From Humibacter ginsenosidimutans (GTDB lineage Bacteria > Actinomycetota > Actinomycetes > Actinomycetales > Microbacteriaceae), in the NCBI RefSeq assembly GCF_007859675.1, contig NZ_CP042305.1, forward strand, positions 2,170,001-2,234,000: a stretch of 64,000 nt of DNA, given 5' to 3'. Shown here piece after piece: positions 33,044 through 42,359 of this stretch. Within the stretch, counting starts at the first letter, position 1. Every line of letters begins with the position of its first letter. The position numbers and the translations under genes are program-made. The notes below the pieces were generated by a model. That model saw only the letters and a program-made list of their open reading frames with translations, made no database searches and was not told the DNA's origin.

Positions 33044-36000
33044 TCAGACGCGACGCCTGCGACGTCGAGCAACGAGCGCGGTGAGCGCCCCCGCGAGCAT
33101 CAGGCCGGCCGCGGTGAGCAGTGGCCAGAGCAGGTCGGATCCGGTGCCGGGCAGCGATCCGCCCGACCCGGGCGTCGGCGACGGAGTCGGCGTCGGCGTC
33201 GGCGGATGCGCGTCGTACCGGTTCGTGATCGTGACGATCTGCGCAGCCGGAACCGGGTCATCCGATGTCGATGCCTCGGCGATCGTCACCGACGACGGGT
33301 CGATGGTGCGGGCATCCTCTCCATACGAGCCCGCATCGCCGTTCTCCGCTACGTCGCAGGACGCGCCGACCGGGATCCCGTCGATGCGGCCCTCGAGACC
33401 ATCCGCCTTCGTCAGCGTGAGCGTCGACGCGTCGCCGAGGTCGAGCTGAGCATCGGCGGCGGCGCAGGTGACGTCGGCCTCGAAGCTGTCGGGCGCGCGG
33501 GATGCGTCGGTGCCGGTGACCTTCTTCACCACCTGCAACGACCCGGTGAGCGGACTCACCCCGACCTTGGTCGGTGCGGATGCGAGCGGTGCCCCTCCGC
33601 CGACGAGCGTCGCCTGCACTCCGACCTGGTTGTAATCGACGATGCCGGGCTGCGGCACGGTCGTCGTCATGCCCTGCGGATCGGACGCCGATTCGGGCTC
33701 ATTGATCGTGCGCACCGACGCGGTGATCTTGTCACCGGGCGCGAGCGGTGCATCCTCGGGAAGGGTGACCACGACCCTGAGGCCGGTGATCGCGTCGGGC
33801 GCCCCCGTGTAGTCGGCCAGCGCCGTCCACGTGGAACCCGAGCACGTGGGATCCGTCGACCACTGGGTGGGCGTGCCGGAACCGATGCAGACCTGCGGGT
33901 CCGTCGACACCTCGAGAGTCTGAGTCGAGCCGTCCGGCGCGTTCACCTGCAGGCCGTAGGACTCGTCGAAGACGGCCTTCCAGTCGCTTCCCCGCGCCGC
34001 ACCCGTCGCGAGCAGCTTGTCACCGGGCACCGGCAACGGGTCGACGAGCGTGACAGAGGTGTACGGCACGGTGCCGCTGTTGGTGACGGTCACGAGCCAC
34101 TCATCGGTTCCACCCATGCGGGTGTTGGCCACGCAGGGCGCGTAGTAGTAGCCGTTCACCGGCAGGCATGTCAGATCGGGGTTGTTCGGGTCGCTCGCAC
34201 CGCTCACCAGCGAGTCGACCACGTCACCCTGCACGCCCTTCGTGGCCTGCAGCGCCGGACCGGGAACCGGCTGCACGTAGTTGGTCGTTCCGCAGTCGGT
34301 CGCCGGCAGCCCCTGTACCGTGCCCTGTCCGTTTCCGGACGTGTTCGTGCACGCTGAGAGAGTCTGATCGGTGTTCACGACCATCTGGTTGGTGGTGGAC
34401 TCGCCCTCGTTCAGCCCCGGCTGAAGGATGAGCCCGATCGTGATCGTGAACGTCTCACCCGGTCTCATCTGCTGACCGTCGTCGGGCCAGCTGAAGGTCA
34501 GGGTGCGCGCCGCGGTGTCCGGTGTCAGCGTGACGTCGGTGGACAGCGTTCCTCCCGCACTGTCGGTGTACGTGGGCTGCGTGCCGTTCCAGGTGAGGTA
34601 CTTCGGCAGCGTGTCCACGAGTTGCGGCACGGTCAAGACGCCCGTGCCCGTGTTCGTGAACGTGAGCGTCCACGGCACCGACGACCCCACCGTGACCGTG
34701 TGCTTGTTTCCGGCCGGAGCCTTCGCCACGTCGAGGCGGAAGCTGCCGGGATCCAGAGCGAGCGACGCATCCGCGTCGTCCGTCACATCCGGGTAGAGCT
34801 CCGACGTTCCGTCCGTGCGCTGGGTGAGCGCGCTCGACCTGTCGTCGACGCTTCCCGGGAACGGAATCGTCGTGCCGTCGCGCGCGGTGTCGAGCAGCTG
34901 CACGTGGAGCACGGCGCTCGCGGTCCACGGTTGCGGCGGCGCCGTGTTGGAGAACAGCCCACCGTCGGAACGGGAGAACACGAAGCGGATGCCCGTCACG
35001 GCGTCCAGCTGCGTTCCCGCGGGCAGCGCCGCTGCTGCGGCCGCCGTGCCGAGGGTCCACGTGGTCGAGCCGTTCAGCTGCACGTCGACGCGCACCTGGT
35101 CGGCCCCGGCCGGCAAGGTCACGTCGGAGGCCGCGAACGACGTGAGCTTCATGTCGTTCCAGAACGACTGGTCGCTGTCTTCGATGGTGACCTGGTTGGT
35201 CGGCACTGTCGCCTTCGGCCCCTGCGTCGCGCCGAGCGTCACCGTCACCGGATTCGTCCGGTCGGCCTGCAGCATGCTCGTCGGAGAGATGGTCTTCGAC
35301 GCGGTGACGTCGAGCTGCCCCTCGGTGAGCTGAACATCCTTTCCATCGCTGGCGAACGGCGTGCTGCCTTGCTGATCACCGGCCGGATAGAGCACGGGGT
35401 CGTAGGACTGGGCGAACGCCTGGTTCGAGACGGTTCGAGGCGTCACATAGGTGGTCGGGTCGCTGCGCAGGGTCTGCCGAACCTGCGTGTGCATGACCAT
35501 CGTGAGCTTGTCGCCTGACGTGATGGTCCCGCCCGTGGTCGCGGGATCGGTGCCCTGGTAGACGACGCTCACCCCCACGACATCCGCGAGATCGGCGGCC
35601 GACATGGCCTGCGCCCCCGCGATCGTCGTGGTGGTCGTCGTCAGCTGACCGCCCGACCCGTAGTGCAGCAGGGTGACGACCGACGCGTTCGGATCGACCT
35701 CCGCCGCGTCATAGCTGAAGCTCACGCCCGTCAGCGTGAAAGCGTCGAACGGGTTGGCCGCGGTGTACGAGTAGCCGACATAGGGATCGGCCGCCCAGTC
35801 TTCCGGAGCGCTGACGCAGTCGCGGACCGTGTTGACACTGCACGGCATCGGGTCGGTGACGCGCACGTACGAAGCGCGAGACGACGACGTGCTGTTCGCG
35901 GTGACGGTGAAGTCGTTCGTCGGATAGTCGGCGACGGGCACGTCACCCGGGTGCGGGATCGGAATGGTCGTGTTCTGCGTCGCCTTCGTGACGCTGACAC

Positions 36001-38971
36001 CCGGCGGCTGATCGATGATCAGGATCTGGTCGTCGGCTCCCGTGGTCTGCGGAGCGCCGTCCTGCGGAACGGCGTCGATCTGCTCGTGGTTGTTCACGAG
36101 CCCGTCGGCGTCGGTGTTGTAGTGGGTGGTGCCGTTCACCCAGGTGTTCGTGTGGCTCGGCACCCGCAGGGTGTTGCGCAGTGTCCACACGAGGTCGAAC
36201 TCGCGGGGCACCGAACTCGACGCGATACCGGAGCCGGGCAGGGGACGCGTGGGGTCGGTCGATGCGGTCCGCGCATCGTCGTTGGGCACGACGGTGATGC
36301 GCATGCCGGTCGTCGCCTCCTGCTCCGCGGGAGACAGCGAGTAGCCCTTGAAGCCGGTGGCCGACATCCAACTGCCACTTGGCGGGTCGATGGTCACCCA
36401 GGCGCCGTTCTCGTAGAGCTGGACCTGTGAGACGGTGTCCCACTGCAGCAACGGGTCTTGCGTCGTCGTGATCGGAGCGATCGCCGTGAGGTTGAACGCC
36501 TGGAAGACGGTCGAGCCGGGATCCGCCGGCTTGTCGTCGCTGCCGAATCCCGGATCCGACACCGTGAGCGACGCGTATCCGGTGGACGTGACGCCCCAGT
36601 TCAGAACCGTTCCGGCCTGCTCGCTCGACTGGCTGTCGATCTGCGACTTGCCGGTCGAGAAGTTCGTCGGTTCCACCCATGACTTGCCGCGGATGAGCGT
36701 TCCGTTCGCGCCGGAGTGCGTCTCGATGGATGCGTTGTCATCGTCGGTCACGGGCTTGCCGGTGATCGTCGTCCCGCCGGCCTCGCCCTCGCCCTGCGCG
36801 GTGGCGGTGTTGTCGTAGACCGTGGGGCCGGCATCCGGCACGCTCGTCGGATCGTTGCCGTAACGTTGGTCAGCCCTCGCCTGGAACGTCAGGTTCGGCT
36901 GCACCGTCGTGCCCTGCGGGAAGCCATCGGGATCGGTGAACTCGAATTTGAGGCCCGTGATCGAGCCCTGCAGGCCGCTGGGGATCGTGCACTGATAGAC
37001 CGTGACGCCCGCGACGGGAAGGCCGCACCAGTCCGCGGCCGTCCAGGTGTCACCGTCGTCCGTCGTGTACTCGATGTTGAGCGTCGCTCCCGCCGGCACC
37101 TGGGTCGGTGCGATGGCGATCGGGTTGAACGCGTTCCAGAAGCTCGTGGTGTCGTGCGGAACAGGAGCGACGTCGGTCACGGTGATCGAGTTGGGCTGGA
37201 CGAACTGCGTCTCCGTGCTCGTCGTCGTCGGCAACTGCACGGTGACGGTGCCACCGGGGGCCACCGGGCTTTGCGCGGCGTCCGGAACGATCTTCTTGGT
37301 GAGGTCGAGATCGATGTCGGGTGCGTACACCGTGAGATCGGCGTTGGCGTCGGCCTGCGCCGACTTGTCGCCGCTGGCTCCCGACACGTCGACGGTGTTG
37401 GTGGACGTGCGAGGGCTTTCGGCAGCCGTGTACGCCAACGCCGGCGTCACACCGAACGACGCCGATGCGCTCGCGCCCTGATCGATGGGTCCGTGGAACG
37501 TGATCTCGAACCCCGTCACGTGGGCGGATGCCGGCGGGCTCGCCGACGGCGGGTTGTCAGTCCCCGGGCCGAAGTCCGAGGTGCTCGTCGAGTCGTCGCT
37601 GTAGGTCCAGACGATCGTGGCGGAGGTCGACGACGCGGGGAACGTCATCGGCCCGGTGAAGCCGTCGAACGGCAGCAGCGCGGTGAAATAGCCCTGGTCG
37701 GAGATCGTGAGGCTGTCGAGGGTGCCGTCGGAGGCGTTGGTCGCCGTGACCTTTCCGATGGACTGTGTGCCGCCCGGAATGCTGCTCGGAGTGAAGCTCT
37801 TGTCAGCGGTGACCCGCACGTTGATCGGCACGACGGAGTGCTCTGCCGTGGCATCCTTCGTGACCGGGTCGTGACCGGGAACATTCACGGTGCCGGAGGC
37901 CTCGTTGGTCGCGGTCCAGCCGTTGTCGAGCGCGGCGTCGGTGTCGCGGTTCGTCGCACGCTGCGTCACGGTGATCGGCACCGATCCCGCCGACCCGTTC
38001 GCGGTGATCGTGTCACCCGTCGAGCTCGAGAACGTGATGCGGATGCCCGCCACGTCGGCGTTGTCCGTCACAGAGCCTGGCAATACCGCGGGCGGCGGAC
38101 CCGGATCGCCGTTCACCCAGCTGTAGGTGCCGTCCGGTCCTTTGACGTAGGCATCCACCTGCACCCGATCGGCTCCGTCGGGAAGCGTGATCGTGCCGAG
38201 CCCGGCGAAGTCCGTGTAGAGGAACGGATTGCTCGGGTCGAGCGTGGACGCACCGTCGACCGCCGTCGCGGGCTCCTGCAGCACGAGCGTGCTCGCCGGA
38301 ACGTTGGAGGTGTTCTGCGTCGTGAGGTTGATCGTCGACTGCGCGCCCTCGGCGTACTGCTCGCTGGTGGGCGTCCAGTCCTTCGTCACCGCGGTGTCCA
38401 CGGTCACCGGAACGTTGATGGTGACGCTCGCCGAACTGGACTGGGTCGCCGCATTGTCGGCAGTGACGGAGGCCTCGTTGGTGATCGTGGTGCCGTTGTA
38501 GGGCCAGGTCGGGGAGAGATCGCTCGGCACCTTCAATGTCACGCTGAGTGTGACGGCGCCTCCCGATGGCAGTCCCTTGCCACCGCCGGCCAGCGGATGG
38601 ATCGCCGTGACCACAGCACCGCAGCCGTCGACGACGGTCATATTGGTGCAGCCCGTGACCTGCGCGGTCCAGTCGACGCCGGGGGTGCCGGGAGTCACGT
38701 TGTAGTTGACGATCGGAAACCCGTCGAACCCGTCGGGCAGCATATCGGTCAGCGACGCGTTCACGCAGTCGTTGTCGCTGCAGCTCACGCGGATGTTGAA
38801 GGTGAACTCGTCGCCCGGTGCGGGCGTCGGGTTGCTCACGGACTTCGCGATGGTCAGCGCGCCTTCACCGGCGGCAGCAGCCGGTGTCGTCGTGACGAGA
38901 ACCCCGCCGAGCACGACGGCGATCACCCCGGCGAACGTCGCGATCCGCATCTTCCACGAACGTCGTTGCAC
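33044..38971 (-). CDS. Giant LPxTG-anchored surface protein with DUF11-like repeats
   Basis: About 1975 residues. The N-terminus has a basic start and a signal peptide (MRIATFAGVIAVVLGGV... ending TPAAAA). The bulk is Thr/Ser/Asp-rich beta-sandwich repeats of roughly 130-160 residues, of the DUF11/isopeptide-forming type (for example LTIAKSVSNPTPAPGDEFTF and KAPAGNKHTVTVGSSVPWTL). Near the C-terminus GSLQVVKKVTGTDASRAPDSF resembles DUF5979. It ends with a Pro/Thr-rich spacer, the sortase signal SLPGTGSD, a hydrophobic segment and a poly-Arg tail. It should be secreted and covalently attached to peptidoglycan. GTG at 38971 is chosen because a GGGGGGA lies about eight bases upstream; ATG 38950 is the alternative. 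No sortase gene is adjacent. Role in adhesion is inferred. Confidence 0.9.
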   Translation of the reverse strand: MQRRSWKMRIATFAGVIAVVLGGVLVTTTPAAAAGEGALTIAKSVSNPTPAPGDEFTFNIRVSCSDNDCVNASLTDMLPDGFDGFPIVNYNVTPGTPGVDWTAQVTGCTNMTVVDGCGAVVTAIHPLAGGGKGLPSGGAVTLSVTLKVPSDLSPTWPYNGTTITNEASVTADNAATQSSSASVTINVPVTVDTAVTKDWTPTSEQYAEGAQSTINLTTQNTSNVPASTLVLQEPATAVDGASTLDPSNPFLYTDFAGLGTITLPDGADRVQVDAYVKGPDGTYSWVNGDPGPPPAVLPGSVTDNADVAGIRITFSSSTGDTITANGSAGSVPITVTQRATNRDTDAALDNGWTATNEASGTVNVPGHDPVTKDATAEHSVVPINVRVTADKSFTPSSIPGGTQSIGKVTATNASDGTLDSLTISDQGYFTALLPFDGFTGPMTFPASSTSATIVWTYSDDSTSTSDFGPGTDNPPSASPPASAHVTGFEITFHGPIDQGASASASFGVTPALAYTAAESPRTSTNTVDVSGASGDKSAQADANADLTVYAPDIDLDLTKKIVPDAAQSPVAPGGTVTVQLPTTTSTETQFVQPNSITVTDVAPVPHDTTSFWNAFNPIAIAPTQVPAGATLNIEYTTDDGDTWTAADWCGLPVAGVTVYQCTIPSGLQGSITGLKFEFTDPDGFPQGTTVQPNLTFQARADQRYGNDPTSVPDAGPTVYDNTATAQGEGEAGGTTITGKPVTDDDNASIETHSGANGTLIRGKSWVEPTNFSTGKSQIDSQSSEQAGTVLNWGVTSTGYASLTVSDPGFGSDDKPADPGSTVFQAFNLTAIAPITTTQDPLLQWDTVSQVQLYENGAWVTIDPPSGSWMSATGFKGYSLSPAEQEATTGMRITVVPNDDARTASTDPTRPLPGSGIASSSVPREFDLVWTLRNTLRVPSHTNTWVNGTTHYNTDADGLVNNHEQIDAVPQDGAPQTTGADDQILIIDQPPGVSVTKATQNTTIPIPHPGDVPVADYPTNDFTVTANSTSSSRASYVRVTDPMPCSVNTVRDCVSAPEDWAADPYVGYSYTAANPFDAFTLTGVSFSYDAAEVDPNASVVTLLHYGSGGQLTTTTTTIAGAQAMSAADLADVVGVSVVYQGTDPATTGGTITSGDKLTMVMHTQVRQTLRSDPTTYVTPRTVSNQAFAQSYDPVLYPAGDQQGSTPFASDGKDVQLTEGQLDVTASKTISPTSMLQADRTNPVTVTLGATQGPKATVPTNQVTIEDSDQSFWNDMKLTSFAASDVTLPAGADQVRVDVQLNGSTTWTLGTAAAAAALPAGTQLDAVTGIRFVFSRSDGGLFSNTAPPQPWTASAVLHVQLLDTARDGTTIPFPGSVDDRSSALTQRTDGTSELYPDVTDDADASLALDPGSFRLDVAKAPAGNKHTVTVGSSVPWTLTFTNTGTGVLTVPQLVDTLPKYLTWNGTQPTYTDSAGGTLSTDVTLTPDTAARTLTFSWPDDGQQMRPGETFTITIGLILQPGLNEGESTTNQMVVNTDQTLSACTNTSGNGQGTVQGLPATDCGTTNYVQPVPGPALQATKGVQGDVVDSLVSGASDPNNPDLTCLPVNGYYYAPCVANTRMGGTDEWLVTVTNSGTVPYTSVTLVDPLPVPGDKLLATGAARGSDWKAVFDESYGLQVNAPDGSTQTLEVSTDPQVCIGSGTPTQWSTDPTCSGSTWTALADYTGAPDAITGLRVVVTLPEDAPLAPGDKITASVRTINEPESASDPQGMTTTVPQPGIVDYNQVGVQATLVGGGAPLASAPTKVGVSPLTGSLQVVKKVTGTDASRAPDSFEADVTCAAADAQLDLGDASTLTLTKADGLEGRIDGIPVGASCDVAENGDAGSYGEDARTIDPSSVTIAEASTSDDPVPAAQIVTITNRYDAHPPTPTPTPSPTPGSGGSLPGTGSDLLWPLLTAAGLMLAGALTALVARRRRRRV

Positions 38972-39120
38972 GAGCGATCCCCCCGAATCGTGGCGTGAAC
39001 GGTCCCCCGGTGAGCCGCTCCCCCTCCAGCATCCTGCGCCGTTGTCGCGTCGTTCGCCACCCCGAGCCCCATCCACCGCGGGTGATCCCGCCACTCTGAC
39101 CGCGCCATACGATCGCCATC

Positions 39121-40338
39121 ATGGACGTACGAATCGCCTCGATCGTGCTCATCCCGCTGCTGGCCGTGCTGGCGCCGATCCTCGCGACAGTGGTCGGACG
39201 AGTCGCGAAGATTCCGCTCGTGGTGTTCGAGATCGTGCTGGGAATCCTCGTCGGTCCGAGCGTGCTCGGCTGGATCCCCACGTCGGATGCCCTCACCACC
39301 GTCTCGAACTTCGGCCTCGCGTTCCTCTTCTTCATGGCGGGCTTGGAGATCGACTTCGCGACCATCAAGGGCAGGCCGCTGAAGCGGGCGGTCGTCGGCT
39401 GGATCATCTCGCTCGTCGTCGGCGTGCTCCTCGGCGTCGTGCTCGCACCGACGCCGATCTCGGGCATCTACGTGGGCATCGCGCTCTGCTCGACGGCGCT
39501 CGGCACGCTCATGCCGCTGCTGCGGGATGCCGGCGAGCTCAAGACCCCGTTCGGCCTCGCCGTCACCGCGGTCGGAGCGATCGGCGAGTTCGGCCCCCTG
39601 GTGGCGATCTCGCTGTTCCTCTCCGGACGGTCGCCGCTGAGTGCCGGCATCGTGCTGATCGCGTTCGTCGTGGTCGCCGGCGCCGGTGTATGGCTCGCGT
39701 CGCGGGGAACGCACGAACGGTTCCATCGCCTCGTGCGCGCGACTCTGCACACGAGCGGGCAGTTCGTGGTGCGGTTCGTCGTCGTGGTGATCGCGGCGCT
39801 GGTGGGGCTGAGTCTCGCGCTGGGACTGGACATGCTCTTGGGGGCGTTCGCGGCGGGCATCCTGAGCAAGGTGCTGCTCTCGGGAGCACGCGAGGTCGAC
39901 GCCGAACAGATCGAGGGCAAGCTCGAGGCCGTGGCGTTCGGGCTGGTGGTGCCGGTGTTCTTCATCGCGACCGGCGTCGGGTTCGACCTCAAGGGGCTGC
40001 TCGCCGACCCGAGGGCGCTCGTGCTGCTGCCGATCTTCTTGGTGCTGCTGCTCGTGGTGCGCGGGCTTCCCGGACTGCTGGCCGCACCTGCGGGCTCGAC
40101 GGGCAGAGACCGAACGGCGCTCGCGCTGTTCACCGCCACAGGTCTGCCCATCATCGTGGCCGTCACGAGCATCGGGCTGGAGACCCACGACATGACCTCG
40201 GGAACGGCGAGCGCGCTCGTCGGGGCCGGGATGCTCTCCGTGTTGCTGTTCCCGGTGATCGCGTTGGCGTTGCGGCGCGGCTCGTCCGACGGCGGTGTGC
40301 GACCGCCTGACCTGCAGCACGTGCCGACGGAAGGCTGA
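39121..40338 (+). CDS. Cation/proton antiporter, CPA2 family
   Basis: 405 residues with about 12 transmembrane helices and almost no C-terminal extension, as in the KefB/NapA group without a regulatory domain. Family features are LVVFEIVLGILVGPSVLGWIPTS, FFMAGLEIDFATIKGR, GIALCSTALGTLMPLLRDAG and PVFFIATGVGFDLKGLL. The helix-5-like GTLMPLLRDAG region and the acidic residues in GLEIDF are of the ion-binding type. It exchanges Na+ or K+ for protons at the cytoplasmic membrane. ATG at 39121; the gene is divergent from the giant surface protein and ends before a strong hairpin. Confidence 0.88.
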   Translation: MDVRIASIVLIPLLAVLAPILATVVGRVAKIPLVVFEIVLGILVGPSVLGWIPTSDALTTVSNFGLAFLFFMAGLEIDFATIKGRPLKRAVVGWIISLVVGVLLGVVLAPTPISGIYVGIALCSTALGTLMPLLRDAGELKTPFGLAVTAVGAIGEFGPLVAISLFLSGRSPLSAGIVLIAFVVVAGAGVWLASRGTHERFHRLVRATLHTSGQFVVRFVVVVIAALVGLSLALGLDMLLGAFAAGILSKVLLSGAREVDAEQIEGKLEAVAFGLVVPVFFIATGVGFDLKGLLADPRALVLLPIFLVLLLVVRGLPGLLAAPAGSTGRDRTALALFTATGLPIIVAVTSIGLETHDMTSGTASALVGAGMLSVLLFPVIALALRRGSSDGGVRPPDLQHVPTEG

Positions 40339-40378
40339 CGCGGGGGTGCGGCCCACGCCGCTCTGGCCCGAGCCGAAC

Positions 40379-40445
40379 ATCGGAGTTCTGCGTCGACACG
40401 CCGCGCGCCATCGGTCGTTACGGCGTGTCGACGCAGAACTCCGAT
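40379..40445. terminator. 25-bp perfect hairpin between convergent genes
   Basis: Arms 40379-40403 and 40421-40445 (beginning ATCGGAGTTCTGCGTCGACA) pair over all 25 bases around a 17-base loop. It follows the antiporter by 40 bp and precedes the convergent serine hydrolase stop by 43 bp. Probably a bidirectional terminator; it is unusually long and perfect. Confidence 0.75.
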
Positions 40446-40488
40446 TTCGGGCGCGGCGAGCCAGGACGGGGGGTGGTGGTGGCTGCAG

Positions 40489-42099
40489 TCAGCGGGCGAC
40501 GGTGAACGTCTCTCCTGGTCGCACCGCGCGCAGCTGGTAGGCGCCGACGAAGCCGAGCGCCTGCGTCTGCCAGCGCGGCGTGACCACGCGGCTCTCCGGG
40601 TCGAAGTACAGCGAGAGACGATGCGGGGTGTCGATGAAGGCGAGGTCGACGCGCAGCGGGCCGTGCGGGGCATCCGTGTCGAGGATGCCGCCCCGCACCG
40701 CCACCGGAACCTCCAGGGTTCCCGACTCCCCACCTTCCGTCACCGCCCACACGCCGTCCCCGACGGGGCCGCCCACCGTGCCGGTCGGCGTCGCCGCGTC
40801 GCGCAGCGGGCCGACGGCCGCCGCCCAGCCGTCGTCGCCGCCCAGCGCGGCGACATCCTCGTGCAGCGTCACCCGCCACCCGGAGTCGACACGCTCCAGC
40901 GTCGCCCGTGCCAGCGCGCCGTACTCCTGCGCGGAGCGGGCGTCGGCCGCACGCGTGTACTCGCCGGAGGCGTCCGCGGGCAGCGCGGCCGGCGACCTCA
41001 GGGCCGGGAACGCGATGTCGCGCACGATGCCGTGCAGGGCATCCCCGCCCTCTGGCGCCGCCGCGAGCGGCGCGTCGTGGAACGCGGGAAGCAGATGCTT
41101 CCAGACCCGGTCGATGAGGTCTTGCATGTCGGCGGTCTGCGACGTGATGGCGACGATGGCATCGTGCTCGGGCAGCACGATGCAGTACTGGCCGAAGGCG
41201 CCGTCTCCGCGGTAGCCGTGGCGAGACATCCAGAACTGAAAGCCGTAGCCCTGCTGCCAATCGTCCGACTCGGCGGCCACGGGGCCTCCGGGCACCGCGT
41301 TGGCGACCTGCACGCTCGTGGCCTCGTGCACCCACGAAGCAGGCAGCAGCCGGCGACCGTTCCAGACTCCGTCGTCGAGGTAGAGCCGGCCGAGTTTCGC
41401 GACGGCTTCCGGCGGTGCGAACAGACCGGAGAAGCCGAGATCGACGTCGGCCGGCTGCTGCTGCCAGCCCATCGGGTCGATGCCGAGCGGCTCGAACAGC
41501 CTCGGTTGCAGGTACTCGGTGAGCCGCTGGCCCGACCTGCGCTGCACGATCACCGCGAGCGTGTACGTGGCCATCTGGTTGTACGTGAACAGGGTTCCGG
41601 GCTCGCGCTCCGGCGGTGCGGCGAAGAACGCCCTGATCGGATGCTCGCGATCCGCCCCGAACGCCGTGATCATGTCTTCGAGATGCCCGGTCGCCATCGA
41701 CGCGAGATGCCGAACGAGGATGCGCCTGCTCGCCGGCGCGACGCTGTCGGCATACTCCGGAAAGTAGTCGGCGGCCGGAGCGTCGAGATCGAGCAGCCCC
41801 TCGGCGACGGCGAAGCCGGCCGCCGTGCTGGTGAAGCTCTTGCTCAGCGAGTAGACGAGCTGCGGCCGATCGATCGCGTACGGCGCCCACTGCGCCGACG
41901 CGATCACGGCGCCGTGCCGCAGCACGATCACCGCGTGCGGATCGATCGTGGGTTCCGCGTCGATCTCGTCGAGCAGCGCCAGCACGGCGGCCGGGTCGAC
42001 GCCCTCCGCCTCGGCGCTGCTCGCGCGCCATGAGGATGCCTGCGGCACGGCCTGCGAGGCTGCCGCGGAATCTGCTGGGTGGGGTTCGGTGGCGGGCAT
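40489..42099 (-). CDS. Serine hydrolase, beta-lactamase / class C-like fold
   Basis: 536 residues. The active-site SxxK is in LVYSLSKSFTS (near residue 90), with the YxN-like YNQMATYTLAV and a later FGQYC-type region (HGYRGDGAFGQYC) where the KTG is expected. The LWE-like GMGWQQQPAD segment and long C-terminal beta domain (GTLEVPVAVRGGILD and DLAFIDTPHRLSLYF) match D-aminopeptidase/esterase members of the family rather than true beta-lactamases. No signal peptide is evident. ATG 42099 has GAGG six bases upstream; that GAGG overlaps an earlier ATG at 42105, so the later start is preferred. Confidence 0.85.
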   Translation of the reverse strand: MPATEPHPADSAAASQAVPQASSWRASSAEAEGVDPAAVLALLDEIDAEPTIDPHAVIVLRHGAVIASAQWAPYAIDRPQLVYSLSKSFTSTAAGFAVAEGLLDLDAPAADYFPEYADSVAPASRRILVRHLASMATGHLEDMITAFGADREHPIRAFFAAPPEREPGTLFTYNQMATYTLAVIVQRRSGQRLTEYLQPRLFEPLGIDPMGWQQQPADVDLGFSGLFAPPEAVAKLGRLYLDDGVWNGRRLLPASWVHEATSVQVANAVPGGPVAAESDDWQQGYGFQFWMSRHGYRGDGAFGQYCIVLPEHDAIVAITSQTADMQDLIDRVWKHLLPAFHDAPLAAAPEGGDALHGIVRDIAFPALRSPAALPADASGEYTRAADARSAQEYGALARATLERVDSGWRVTLHEDVAALGGDDGWAAAVGPLRDAATPTGTVGGPVGDGVWAVTEGGESGTLEVPVAVRGGILDTDAPHGPLRVDLAFIDTPHRLSLYFDPESRVVTPRWQTQALGFVGAYQLRAVRPGETFTVAR

Positions 42100-42359
42100 C
42101 GGCATCCTCGGATCGATTCGAAGCACGTGACGGCACGTGCTTCGAGCTTCTCACGGCGACGCGCTCTCCTCGCCTGCGTGCACGCTTCCTATGTGTTTTC
42201 CGAACGTGGTCAGAATGATTCTCTAATGATTTCTGTGGGGGCTCCAAGGTCGCGGAAGGGCCTCGGATAAACCGCGCTCGTACCGTTCCAGCATTCCCCC
42301 GGTCGGTCACACACCCGACCACAGGCATCCGGCGACGCACGACCCGAAGGAGAGACCCG

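Noticed and set aside
36716..38998. 760-codon plus-strand open frame opposite the surface protein
   Set aside because: Arg/Val/Gly-rich antisense shadow of the repeat-rich surface gene.
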